DNA of 11,326 nt, from positions 1 through 11,326 of the forward strand of contig LSKJ01000726.1 in assembly GCA_001557035.1 (NCBI GenBank), written 5' to 3'. Below the pieces are notes generated by a model. It had not been told where the DNA came from. It saw only the letters and a program-made list of their open reading frames with translations, and made no database searches. Shown here one piece after another: positions 1 to 7,474 of the stretch; the stretch's first letter is position 1; each line of letters starts with the position of its first letter. A program made the position numbers and the translations under genes. This DNA is from Rhodospirillaceae bacterium CCH5-H10 (GTDB lineage Bacteria > Pseudomonadota > Alphaproteobacteria > Reyranellales > Reyranellaceae).

Positions 1-45
1 ACTCCAGTGGCGCTCATGATCATGATTGCGCCACTGGAGTGGCGC
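1..45. repeat. Inverted-repeat cluster downstream of mutS
   Basis: Positions 1-13 (ACTCCAGTGGCGC) and 28-40 are perfect 13-base inverted copies around a 14-base spacer. The spacer itself contains the palindrome TCATGATCATGA (14-25). A third, diverged copy occupies 33-45 (ACTGGAGTGGCGC) and overlaps the second, so 28-35 can alternatively pair with 38-45 across a two-base loop. The cluster begins 15 bases beyond the mutS stop. There is no T-run on either strand, so a standard intrinsic terminator is not supported. It may be a dispersed intergenic palindromic element, possibly continuing to the left of the window. The pairing is seen directly; the role is unknown. Confidence 0.65.
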
Positions 46-59
46 GCTCCAATGACGAA

Positions 60-2729
60 CTATTCTGGCAACCGCTGACGTAGTGCGTAGAGCACTTCCA
101 ACGCCTCGCGCGGCGAGAGTTCGTCGGGGTTGATCTCGGCCAGGGCCTTCTCGACTTCCGATTCCTTCGTCTTGGCCGTGCCGCTGGCGGGACGAGCGGG
201 CGCGGCGGCGAAGAGGGGGAGGTCTTCGGCGAGGCGCGTCACGGCGCCGGACTGTTCGCCCTTTTCAAGCACGGCCAGCACTTCCTCGGCGCGCGACACG
301 ACGGCAGCGGGGAGGCCCGCGAGTTGCGCCACATGGATGCCGTAGGAGCGGTCGGCAGCGCCCGGCGCGACCTCGTGCAGGAACACGACCTCGTTCTGCC
401 ATTCCTTGACGCGCATCGTGTAGGGCGCGAGCGCGCTCAGCCGCTCCTTCAGCGCGCCCAGCTCGTGATAGTGCGTGGCGAACAGCGCGCGGCATCTGTT
501 GACGTCGTGCAGGTGTTCCAATGTCGCCCAGGCGATCGACAGGCCGTCGAAGGTCGCCGTGCCGCGGCCGATCTCGTCGAGGATGACGAGGCTTCTGGCC
601 GTCGCCTGATTGAGGATTGCGGCGGTCTCGACCATCTCGACCATGAAGGTCGAGCGGCCGCGCGCCAGGTCGTCGGCGGCGCCGACGCGGCTGAACAGGC
701 GGTCGACGATGCCGATGGTGGCGGCCCTGGCCGGCACGAAGGCGCCGGCCTGCGCCATCACCGCGATCAGCGCGTTCTGGCGCAGGAAGGTCGATTTACC
801 GGCCATGTTCGGGCCGGTCAGGAGCCACAGGCGGCGGTCGGAGCCCAGCGCGCAATCGTTGGGCACGAAGCCGGCACCGCTCTGGCGGGCCAGCGCCGCC
901 TCGACGACGGGATGGCGGCCGCCCTCGATCGAAAAGGAAGGATCGTCGGTAAGCTGCGGGCGCACATGGTTGCTGCTGGCCGCCAGTTCGGCCAGCGCCG
1001 AGGCGACGTCGAGTGCGGCCAGCGAGCGGCCCGCCGCAGCGATGGCCGGCGAGACCGCCGTCACCGCGGCAACCAGCTCCTCGAACACGGCGAGTTCGAG
1101 CGCCAGCGCCTGGTCGGCGGCGCGGCCGATGCGGGTTTCGAGATCGGCCAGCTCGGCGGTGCTGAAGCGCGTGGCGTTCGACATCGACTGCCGCCGCGTG
1201 AAGCCCAGCGCCGCCAGGTCGAGCTTGTCGGCGTGCACCGCCGTCACCTCGATATGGTAGCCGATCATGTTGTTGTGCCGGATCTTCAGCGACGGCACGC
1301 CCGAGGCAGCCCGGTACTTGGCTTCGAGGCCGGCCACCGTCTTGCGACTGTCGTCGCGCAGGGTGCGCTGCTCGTCGAGCTCGGGCCGGTAGCCCTGGCG
1401 CACGAAACCGCCGTCGCGCACCAGCAGCGGCGGCTCGTCGGCCAGCGCCTCGGCCAGCGCCGCCACGGTGTCGCGATGGCCGGTGCAGCACAGGACGATG
1501 TCGGCCAGCGGCGCCGGCGGCGGCAACAAGGCTTCCGGCTCGGCGCGCAGCGAATCCGCCAGCGTCTCGCCCGACTCCAGCCCGTCGCGCAGGGCGGCGA
1601 GGTCGCGCGGACCGCCGCGGCCGACCGACAGGCGTTGCAGCGCGCGCTCGATGTCGGGCGTGCGCCGCAGCGCCTCGCGCACCCGCTCGCGCACGGCGGG
1701 ACGTTCGACGAAGAGCTGCACAAGGTCGAGCCGGCGCTCGATCTCGGCACGCTCGGTCAGGGGGGCGGCGATACGCTCGGCCAGCAGGCGGGCGCCGGGG
1801 CCGGTCAGGGTGCGGTCGATGGTGGCGAGCAGGCTGCCGTCGCGGCGGCCGTCGAGGCTCTTCACCAGCTCGAGGTTACGCCGCGTCGCGGGGTCGATCT
1901 CCATCGTGCCGTCGGCCCGCTCGCGGCGCGGCGGCACCAGGGCTGGACGCTTGCCGGCCTGGGTCAGCTCGACATAGTCGAGCAGCGCACCGCAGGCCGC
2001 GATCTCGGCGCGGGAGAAAGCGCCGAAACTGTCAAGAACCGCCACGTTGAAGGCGGCCTGCAGGCGCTTGCGGGCATTGTCGCTGTCGAACCGCGCCGAG
2101 GGCAGCGGCGTCAGGACGGCGTTCCACTCTTCCAGCACGGTCTTCAGCGGCTCGCGCGCCAGCAGCCGATCGGGCACCAGCAGCTCGCCGGGCGCCAGCC
2201 GGGCCAATGCGGCCGCGACCTGGCCGGGCAACAGCGGCTGGGTGGCGAAATCCGCCGTCGAGAGGTCGAGCCAGGCCAGCGCCAGTTCACCCTGCGCCTC
2301 GGAGAGCGCGGCGAGATAATTGTGGCTGCGCGCATCGAGCAGAGAGTCTTCGGTCAGGGTGCCCGGCGTGATGACGCGCACCACGGCGCGCTCGACCACG
2401 GATTTGGCGCCGCGCTTCTTGGCCTCGGCGGGATCCTCGACCTGCTCGCAGACCGCGACCTTGAAACTCTGGCGGATCAGGCGCGACAGGTAGGCCTCGT
2501 GGCTGTGCACCGGCACGCCGCACATCTTGATGTCTTCGCCGAGATGCTGGCCGCGCTTGGTCAGCGCAATGTCGAGCGCCGCCGAGGCCTTCACCGCGTC
2601 GTCGAAGAACAGCTCGTAGAAGTCGCCCATCCGGTAGAAGACCAGATGGTCCGGATGCGCGGCCTTGATCGCCAGGTACTGGCGCATCATCGGCGTGGCG
2701 TCGGCGGGAATGGCGGAACTGTCCGGCAC
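60..2729 (-). CDS. mutS: DNA mismatch repair protein MutS
   Basis: MutS recognises mismatches and small loops in newly replicated DNA and recruits MutL in an ATP-dependent way. The 889-residue product has the mismatch-wedging Phe-X-Glu motif (F37-Y38-E39 in GDFYELF), the connector and lever/clamp regions in the middle, and the ABC-type ATPase at the C-terminus. The ATPase shows Walker [10 protein letters not shown] at about 639-647 and Walker B/signature [14 protein letters not shown] at about 716-729. The last 20 or so residues ([17 protein letters not shown]) match the C-terminal tetramer helix. I chose the GTG at 2729-2727 because GAGGAG lies five bases upstream and it puts the wedge Phe almost where E. 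coli MutS has it (Phe36). The frame stays open further upstream, but that peptide looks non-MutS. The gene is divergent from maeB, a pairing I recall from other alphaproteobacteria. It is slightly longer than E. coli MutS (853). Confidence 0.97.
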   Translation of the reverse strand: MPDSSAIPADATPMMRQYLAIKAAHPDHLVFYRMGDFYELFFDDAVKASAALDIALTKRGQHLGEDIKMCGVPVHSHEAYLSRLIRQSFKVAVCEQVEDPAEAKKRGAKSVVERAVVRVITPGTLTEDSLLDARSHNYLAALSEAQGELALAWLDLSTADFATQPLLPGQVAAALARLAPGELLVPDRLLAREPLKTVLEEWNAVLTPLPSARFDSDNARKRLQAAFNVAVLDSFGAFSRAEIAACGALLDYVELTQAGKRPALVPPRRERADGTMEIDPATRRNLELVKSLDGRRDGSLLATIDRTLTGPGARLLAERIAAPLTERAEIERRLDLVQLFVERPAVRERVREALRRTPDIERALQRLSVGRGGPRDLAALRDGLESGETLADSLRAEPEALLPPPAPLADIVLCCTGHRDTVAALAEALADEPPLLVRDGGFVRQGYRPELDEQRTLRDDSRKTVAGLEAKYRAASGVPSLKIRHNNMIGYHIEVTAVHADKLDLAALGFTRRQSMSNATRFSTAELADLETRIGRAADQALALELAVFEELVAAVTAVSPAIAAAGRSLAALDVASALAELAASSNHVRPQLTDDPSFSIEGGRHPVVEAALARQSGAGFVPNDCALGSDRRLWLLTGPNMAGKSTFLRQNALIAVMAQAGAFVPARAATIGIVDRLFSRVGAADDLARGRSTFMVEMVETAAILNQATARSLVILDEIGRGTATFDGLSIAWATLEHLHDVNRCRALFATHYHELGALKERLSALAPYTMRVKEWQNEVVFLHEVAPGAADRSYGIHVAQLAGLPAAVVSRAEEVLAVLEKGEQSGAVTRLAEDLPLFAAAPARPASGTAKTKESEVEKALAEINPDELSPREALEVLYALRQRLPE

Positions 2730-2897
2730 TGAAGCTCCTCGGGAGGCGTTCGGTCTAGCACACGCCGCAGAGCGGTCCATGTGGACGAGAGGTGGACGAT
2801 ATTTGGGCATGGAAGTTGCGCTGCAGCGCGGGATGGCTGGCTGGCACCTTGCGCCGATTATCGCCAATATGCGTCCTCAACCGGGAGAGAAATTCAA
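2730..2897. promoter_or_regulatory. Divergent mutS-maeB intergenic region
   Basis: These 168 bases must hold the promoters of both divergent genes. I see no convincing -35/-10 pair. There is a GTCCA/TGGAC inverted repeat (2775-2779 and 2782-2786), a second TGGAC at 2793-2797 exactly 11 bases after the previous one, and a perfect 12-base palindrome GCGCTGCAGCGC at 2818-2829. The maeB ribosome binding site (GGGAGAGA, 2883-2890) is at the right end. The small repeats could be operator half-sites, which is inference only. Confidence 0.4.
2735..2740 (-). promoter_or_regulatory. Ribosome binding site deciding the mutS GTG start
   Basis: On the minus strand GAGGAG sits five bases before GTG at 2729. 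No comparable purine-rich site precedes the in-frame upstream ATG codons, so this site supports the shorter MutS. Confidence 0.75.
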
Positions 2898-5198
2898 ATG
2901 GCGGGCAAAAGCTCGGAAGAAATGGTCAGCAACCAGATGGGCGATCTCGACGGCGATTCGCTGATCATGCACCGGACGGGTCGGCCCGGAAAAATCGAGA
3001 TCATTGCCAGCAAGCCGCTGGTCACCCAACGCGACCTTGCCCTGGCCTATTCGCCTGGCGTCGCAGCCCCCTGCCTCGCGATCGAGAAGGATCCCTCGAC
3101 CGCCTACGACTACACGGTCAAGGGCAACCTGGTGGCCGTGATCTCCAACGGCACGGCGGTGCTGGGCCTCGGCGACATCGGGGCGCTGGCCGGCAAGCCG
3201 GTGATGGAGGGCAAGGCGGTCCTCTTCAAGCGCTTCGCCGACGTCGACTGCATCGACCTGGAAGTCGACACCAAGGACGTCGACCAGTTCGTGAACTGCG
3301 TGCGCTATCTCGGTCCGACCTTCGGCGGCATCAACCTCGAGGACATCAAGGCGCCCGAGTGCTTCATCATCGAGCAGCGCCTGCGCGAGCTGATGGACAT
3401 CCCGATCTTCCATGACGACCAGCATGGCACGGCGATCGTCTCCGCCGCCGGTCTCATCAATGCGCTGCATCTCACCGGCCGCAACATCAAGGACATCAAG
3501 ATGGTGGTGAACGGTGCGGGCGCCGCATCGATCGCCTGCATCGAACTCGTCAAGGCGATGGGCATGCCGCACGAGAACGCGATCCTCTGCGACACCAAGG
3601 GCGTGATCTACCAGGGCCGCACCGAGGGCATGAACCAGTGGAAGAGCGCCCACGCCGTCCGCACCAAGGCGCGCACGCTGGAAGAGGCAATGAAGGGCGC
3701 CGACGTGTTCTTCGGCCTCTCGGTCAAGGGCGCGGTCACCCAGGACATGGTGAAGTCGATGGCGGCCAAGCCGATCATCTTCGCGATGGCCAATCCCGAT
3801 CCCGAGATCACGCCGGAAGACGTGAAGGCCGCGCGCGGCGACGCGATCGTGGCGACCGGCCGGTCGGACTACGCCAACCAGATCAACAACGTGCTGGGCT
3901 TCCCCTACATCTTCCGCGGCGCGCTCGACGTGCGCGCCACGACGATCAACGAGGCGATGAAGGTCGCCGCCGCCGAGGCGCTGGCCAAGCTCGCCCGCGA
4001 GGACGTGCCCGACGAGGTCGACCGGGCCTATTCCGGCCGCCGTCTGCGCTATGGCCCGGAGTACGTCGTGCCGGTGCCGTTCGATCCGCGCCTGATCGTC
4101 GAGGTCTCCGCCGCCGTGGCGAAGGCCGCGATGGATTCGGGCGTCGCCAAGAAGCAGATCGCCGACATGGCGGAATACAAGCGCAGCCTCAGCGGCCGCC
4201 TCGATCCGACCAGCCACTTCCTGCAGAGCCTGTTCGAGCAGGTGAAGGCCAATCCGCAGCGCATCGTCTTCGCCGAGGGTGAGGAGGAGCGCACGATCCG
4301 CGCCGCCGTGATGTTCCGCGACAACGGCTACGGCACGCCGATCCTGATCGGCCGCGAGGAGCAGGTGCGCGAGACCATGAAGTCGCTCGGCATCAACGAC
4401 ACGTCGGGCATGGAAATCCACAATGCGCGCCTGTCGACCAAGAACGCGCCCTACACCGAACTGGTCTATCGTCGCCTGCAGCGCGACGGCTACCTGCATC
4501 GCGACGTGCAGCGCATGGTGAACCAGGGCCGCAACGTGTTCGGTGCCTGCATGGTGGCGGCGGGCGATGCCGACGGCATGGTGACCGGCATCACGCGGCG
4601 CTTCCCCGAGTGCTACGCCGACGTGAAACGCGTGATCAACATCGATTCGAACAAGGTGCCGATGGGCTATTCCATCGTCGTCTCGCGCCAGGGCACGGTG
4701 TTCCTGGCCGACACCTCGATCAACGAGACGCCGACGCCGGAGCAGCTCGCGACCATCGCCAAGCAGATGGTGAAGAACGCCCGCATGATGGGCCACGAGC
4801 CGAGGGTCGCGTTCCTCTCCTTCTCGAATTTCGGCAGCCGCGAGATCGAGCGCATCGACCGGATCCGCAAAGCGATCCGCCTGCTCGACGCCGAGGAGGT
4901 GGATTTCGAGTATGACGGCGAGATGCAGGCCGACATGGCGCTCGACTACGAGCTGCTGAAGTCGACCTATCCGTTCACGCGTCTCACCGGTCCGGCCAAC
5001 ATCCTGGTCATGCCGGGACTCCACTCGGCTCACATCTCTTCGCGGCTCATGCAGTCGCTGGGCGGCGTGACGGTGATCGGCCCGGTGATCGACGGCCTCT
5101 CCAAGCCCGTGCAGATCGTGCAGATGGGCGCCACCGTCAGCGACCTCGTGAACCACGCGGCTCTGGCCGCGTACGGAGCGCTGATCTCGCGGCGGTAG
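2898..5198 (+). CDS. maeB: NADP-type malic enzyme with C-terminal phosphotransacetylase-like domain
   Basis: It oxidatively decarboxylates malate to pyruvate in the cytosol, generating NAD(P)H for gluconeogenic or anaplerotic balance. The product has 766 residues, the usual length of the MaeB fusion family. The malic N-domain carries YSPGVAAPC (51-59, catalytic Tyr51) and GKAVLFKRF with the conserved Lys106. Metal-site residues lie in FHDDQHGTA (171-179), the Rossmann loop is VNGAGAAS (204-211), and NPDPE (299-303) and NQINN (327-331) follow. From about 435 the chain is phosphotransacetylase-like: [12 protein letters not shown] (455-466), ADGMVTG (558-564), [12 protein letters not shown] (728-739). 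In that domain the Ser-Arg pair expected of active phosphotransacetylases is Gln742-Met743, while Asp749 is kept. This fits the known view that the domain binds acetyl-CoA for regulation. Start ATG 2898 follows GGGAGAGA by seven bases. Whether it prefers NAD or NADP cannot be decided here. Confidence 0.95.
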   Translation: MAGKSSEEMVSNQMGDLDGDSLIMHRTGRPGKIEIIASKPLVTQRDLALAYSPGVAAPCLAIEKDPSTAYDYTVKGNLVAVISNGTAVLGLGDIGALAGKPVMEGKAVLFKRFADVDCIDLEVDTKDVDQFVNCVRYLGPTFGGINLEDIKAPECFIIEQRLRELMDIPIFHDDQHGTAIVSAAGLINALHLTGRNIKDIKMVVNGAGAASIACIELVKAMGMPHENAILCDTKGVIYQGRTEGMNQWKSAHAVRTKARTLEEAMKGADVFFGLSVKGAVTQDMVKSMAAKPIIFAMANPDPEITPEDVKAARGDAIVATGRSDYANQINNVLGFPYIFRGALDVRATTINEAMKVAAAEALAKLAREDVPDEVDRAYSGRRLRYGPEYVVPVPFDPRLIVEVSAAVAKAAMDSGVAKKQIADMAEYKRSLSGRLDPTSHFLQSLFEQVKANPQRIVFAEGEEERTIRAAVMFRDNGYGTPILIGREEQVRETMKSLGINDTSGMEIHNARLSTKNAPYTELVYRRLQRDGYLHRDVQRMVNQGRNVFGACMVAAGDADGMVTGITRRFPECYADVKRVINIDSNKVPMGYSIVVSRQGTVFLADTSINETPTPEQLATIAKQMVKNARMMGHEPRVAFLSFSNFGSREIERIDRIRKAIRLLDAEEVDFEYDGEMQADMALDYELLKSTYPFTRLTGPANILVMPGLHSAHISSRLMQSLGGVTVIGPVIDGLSKPVQIVQMGATVSDLVNHAALAAYGALISRR

Positions 5199-5216
5199 CA
5201 ACATCATCGCAAGACT

Positions 5217-5264
5217 CCGTCGTCTCGACCGAAGCGCGGCAGGCGCGTAGCGGAGAGACGACGG
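5217..5264. repeat. Long imperfect hairpin between maeB and the LysE-family gene
   Basis: CCGTCGTCTC (5217-5226) and GAGACGACGG (5255-5264) are perfect 10-base inverted arms. Inside the 28-base loop, CCG (5229-5231) faces CGG (5251-5253) and GCGC (5234-5237) faces GCGC (5243-5246), so the whole 48 bases can fold as one stem with internal bulges. It lies 18 bases after the maeB stop. The arm is followed only by GTGTTTGG, a weak T-rich tail, so it could end maeB transcription or be a dispersed palindromic repeat. The fold is seen; the role is inferred. Confidence 0.55.
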
Positions 5265-5290
5265 GTGTTTGGCTTTATGGAAAAGCTGAA

Positions 5291-5908
5291 GTGACTCTCG
5301 AAACCTGGTGGCTCTATCTCGGCGCGGTCGTGTTGATCGCCTGCACGCCGGGGCCGAACGTGCTCTACGTCACGACCCGGAGCATCCGTTACGGTCTCGG
5401 CGCCGCGTTCGTCGGCGTCGCCGGCTGCCTCACCGCGCTCGTCCTGATGCTGACGGGGTCGGTCGCGGGCCTCAGCGCGTTGCTGCTGGCGCTGCCCGGC
5501 GCCTTCGACCTGCTCAAGATCCTGGGCGCCGCGTACCTCGTCTATCTCGGCATACAGACGTGGCGCGAGCCGGTCGCGAACGAAGCGCCGCCGCCGTCGA
5601 CCGGTGCGTCGGCGGTCGCCTTGTTCCGTGGCGGTTTCCTGGTCGGCATCAGCAACCCGAAGCTGCTGATCTTCGCCGCCGCGTTCTTTCCGCAGTTCAT
5701 CGACCCGGCGCGCGCCTGGGGACCGCAGTTCGCGCTGATGGTCGCGACCTTCGTGGGCGTCGAGCTGTTCTTCTATTCGATCTATGCGCTGACGGGCCGA
5801 AAGCTCGCGGACCGGCTGATGCACGGCATCTGGCGCCGCTGGCTCAATCGGGCGAGCGGCGTCGTCTTCATGGGCTTCGGCGTGGCCCTGCTGCGCTTCA
5901 AGCCCTGA
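5291..5908 (+). CDS. LysE/RhtB-family amino-acid or metabolite exporter
   Basis: This is a 205-residue inner-membrane protein of the LysE/RhtB exporter superfamily, whose members expel amino acids or related metabolites by secondary transport. The family signature TPGPN is at 19-23 inside the first hydrophobic segment. The second conserved block, GGFLVGISNPK (114-124) followed by FFPQF (132-136), is also present. Hydrophobic stretches at about 8-26, 38-66, 68-90, 113-134, 146-168 and 187-203 fit the usual six-helix topology. The start is GTG 5291, with weak upstream GGAAAA (5279-5284) and no in-frame ATG that would keep the signature helix. A five-codon ATG reading frame (5277-5294) ends in a TGA overlapping this GTG. 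The gene runs convergently into rnk, with three bases between stop codons. The exported substrate cannot be predicted. Confidence 0.87.
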   Translation: MTLETWWLYLGAVVLIACTPGPNVLYVTTRSIRYGLGAAFVGVAGCLTALVLMLTGSVAGLSALLLALPGAFDLLKILGAAYLVYLGIQTWREPVANEAPPPSTGASAVALFRGGFLVGISNPKLLIFAAAFFPQFIDPARAWGPQFALMVATFVGVELFFYSIYALTGRKLADRLMHGIWRRWLNRASGVVFMGFGVALLRFKP

Positions 5909-5911
5909 GGG

Positions 5912-6322
5912 TCAGGCGACCTTCATCACCGTGAGCCGGTGCTTGCGGCCGTCGCGCGCCGTCCAGGAAATCGACTGGCCGACGGCGAGGCCGATCAGGG
6001 CCGCGCCGACCGGGGTCATCACCGAAAGCTTGTGGGCGTCGCTGTCCTCGTCGACGGGATAGACGAGCGTCTCGGTGAGTTCGTGCTGCTCGCCATCGGT
6101 GCCGGCGTCGGAGCGGAAGGTCACGGTCGAGCCCATACGCACGACGTCCGCCGGGACGCTGTCTTCGCTGACGACCTTGGCGCGCTCCATCTCGGACAGC
6201 AGTTCCTCGGCGACCTCGGGCAGACGCTCCAGGGAAGCGGTGGCGAGGTCTGTCAGGCGATCGCAGTCGGCGTCGCTCACGACGATGTTGGGGACGGAAC
6301 GATTACGTGCAACGGCGGGCAT
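5912..6322 (-). CDS. rnk: Rnk-like regulator with GreA/GreB C-terminal domain
   Basis: The product has 136 residues, the same length as E. coli Rnk. Residues 1-50 form a short mainly helical N-terminal part. Residues 60-136 are the FKBP-like GreA/GreB C-terminal domain, with VRMGSTVTF (61-69), KLSVMTPVGAALIGLAVGQ (98-116) and a closing strand LTVMKV. The long coiled coil that Gre factors push into the RNA polymerase channel is missing. Known Rnk proteins bind RNA polymerase and were named as regulators of nucleoside diphosphate kinase; family assignment is firm, the exact role here is inferred. The start ATG 6322 has AGGAG (6331-6335) eight bases upstream. It may be transcribed alone from the 198-base gap upstream. 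A divergent GreA-like protein is the alternative name. Confidence 0.85.
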   Translation of the reverse strand: MPAVARNRSVPNIVVSDADCDRLTDLATASLERLPEVAEELLSEMERAKVVSEDSVPADVVRMGSTVTFRSDAGTDGEQHELTETLVYPVDEDSDAHKLSVMTPVGAALIGLAVGQSISWTARDGRKHRLTVMKVA

Positions 6323-6367
6323 CGCGGATGCTCCTGCATGGCTGAAGACAAATTGGATTTAATCGGT

Positions 6368-6409
6368 GACCGCAGACAAAGGCGGTCGAGTGCCCCGATG
6401 CCGGGACAC
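6368..6409 (-). other. Two adjacent hairpins in the rnk upstream region
   Basis: Within the 198-base gap between the second reductase gene and rnk, GACCGC (6368-6373) pairs with GCGGTC (6382-6387) over an eight-base loop. Two bases further, 6390-6397 pairs with 6402-6409 (eight pairs, one C-A mismatch, four-base loop). Read on the minus strand they precede an AT-rich patch (6349-6365, unusual for this region) and then the rnk ribosome site. They could be a weak terminator of the upstream operon or part of an rnk leader. Neither has a U-tract directly after it. Confidence 0.35.
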
Positions 6410-6500
6410 AAAGGCCGGCTCGGGGACTACGCTTCCGCGATCGGATGGTTCCGTCGCGGCACGAGAGAGAGGACGCCCGAGAAGTTCATCACCAACAGGT

Positions 6501-6520
6501 AAGCACCCCCGGCCGGGCTT
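6501..6520 (-). terminator. Possible stem-loop right after the last reductase gene
   Basis: Immediately after the TGA at 6521-6523 on the minus strand, AAGC and GCTT ends flank the palindrome CCCGGCCGGG (6508-6517). This makes a short GC-rich stem with a bulge. No T-run follows, so an intrinsic terminator is only a guess. Confidence 0.25.
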
Positions 6521-7453
6521 TCAAGCCGCTTTGCGCGCCCGCTGGGCGAGATAGACCTGCAGGTGCGCATAGGCCATGCGCAGGTTCGGCGTGGCGATAC
6601 CGGCCTTCTTCGCACGGGCGATCATGTCGCCCACGATGTGGTCGGCCTCGACCATGTTGCCCTTCTCGAGGTCGTGCAGCATCGAGGCGGTGAACTTCGA
6701 GCCCTTCACGGTGAGGAACGAGCGGATCGTCTTGAGGCCCTTCTCGCCGGGATCGTGACCAGCCGCAGCGCCGACCTGGCGGCCTTCCTCGACCGTCTCC
6801 AGCACGATCGCCAGGCCCTCGTCGGCTTCGAGCACGTCGCCGGACGAACCGCGCATCAGGCAGCACGTCGCCGCCAGGGTGCACAGCATGATCCACTTGT
6901 CCCAGAGATCCTGGACGATGTTGGCGTTCAGCCCGCCGTCGATGCCCGACTTCTTGATCGCGGCATCGAGCTCGGCCAGCGCCGGACGCCCGGGCTTTCC
7001 GTCGCGCTCGCCGAACGAGATCACGGCGAAGGGACTGGTGTGCAGGATGTGGCCCTGCGCGTTCATGGCGACGCCGACGCGCGCCAGGCCGCCCACCACC
7101 TTCTCCGCACCGAAGCGGGCGTCCAGCGCCTCGAGATGGCGCATGCCGTTCAGCAGCGGCACGACGGTGGTGTCGGGACCGACCGCCGGAGCAATCGCGT
7201 CCATCGCCGAGTCGAGGTCGTAGGCCTTGCAGGTCAGCAGCACGAGGTCGTAGGGGCCGCCCTCGCTGCCACTGGTGACCGTCTTCACTTTCTGGGTGAC
7301 GTCTCCCTTGGTGCTCCTGATCACCAGCCCGTCGCGCTGCAGCGCCTCGTTGCGCTTCTCCCGCACGAGGAAGGTCACGTCGGCGCCGCTCTGGTGCAGG
7401 CGTCCGCCGACATAGCCGCCGATCGCGCCGGCGCCGAGGATCAGAATCTTCAT
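6521..7453 (-). CDS. Ketopantoate reductase family protein, copy 1 (downstream)
   Basis: This is a 310-residue member of the ApbA/PanE family (2-dehydropantoate 2-reductase), which reduces a 2-oxo acid with NADPH. The N-terminal Rossmann fold shows GAGAIGGY (7-14) and CKAYDLDSA (75-83), with LLNG (100-103) contributing the conserved Asn102. The all-helical C-terminal domain has DLWDKW with the predicted catalytic Lys186, ASML (256-259) with Ser257, and EAD around Glu269, matching E. coli PanE Lys176, Ser244 and Glu256 as I recall them. The start ATG 7453 has AGAAGG (7465-7470) 11 bases upstream. It lies 21 bases after the stop of a paralogous gene and is the last gene of a three-gene operon. 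Whether it serves pantothenate synthesis or another 2-oxo acid is not visible, so I do not assign panE. Confidence 0.87.
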   Translation of the reverse strand: MKILILGAGAIGGYVGGRLHQSGADVTFLVREKRNEALQRDGLVIRSTKGDVTQKVKTVTSGSEGGPYDLVLLTCKAYDLDSAMDAIAPAVGPDTTVVPLLNGMRHLEALDARFGAEKVVGGLARVGVAMNAQGHILHTSPFAVISFGERDGKPGRPALAELDAAIKKSGIDGGLNANIVQDLWDKWIMLCTLAATCCLMRGSSGDVLEADEGLAIVLETVEEGRQVGAAAGHDPGEKGLKTIRSFLTVKGSKFTASMLHDLEKGNMVEADHIVGDMIARAKKAGIATPNLRMAYAHLQVYLAQRARKAA

Positions 7454-7474
7454 GCTGGCTTCTACCTTCTGGCT

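Noticed and set aside
324..2732. An 802-codon open frame on the plus strand, antisense to mutS
   Set aside because: It covers a certain mutS gene. Its composition is rich in Arg, Gln, Gly and His without any domain, as expected from the third-position GC bias of the opposite strand.
2730..2867. Longer MutS starting at ATG 2867
   Set aside because: The extra 46 residues do not resemble MutS, and the GTG at 2729 has a strong ribosome site at the right distance.
2877..5207. A 776-codon open frame antisense to the whole of maeB
   Set aside because: The same codon-bias effect: the product is His/Arg/Asp/Val-rich with no recognisable motif, while maeB is strongly supported.
6430..6492. A possible 20-residue peptide (minus strand) after the downstream reductase
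   Set aside because: There is no ribosome site before its ATG, no hydrophobic or known small-protein pattern, and it is too short to support from one sequence.
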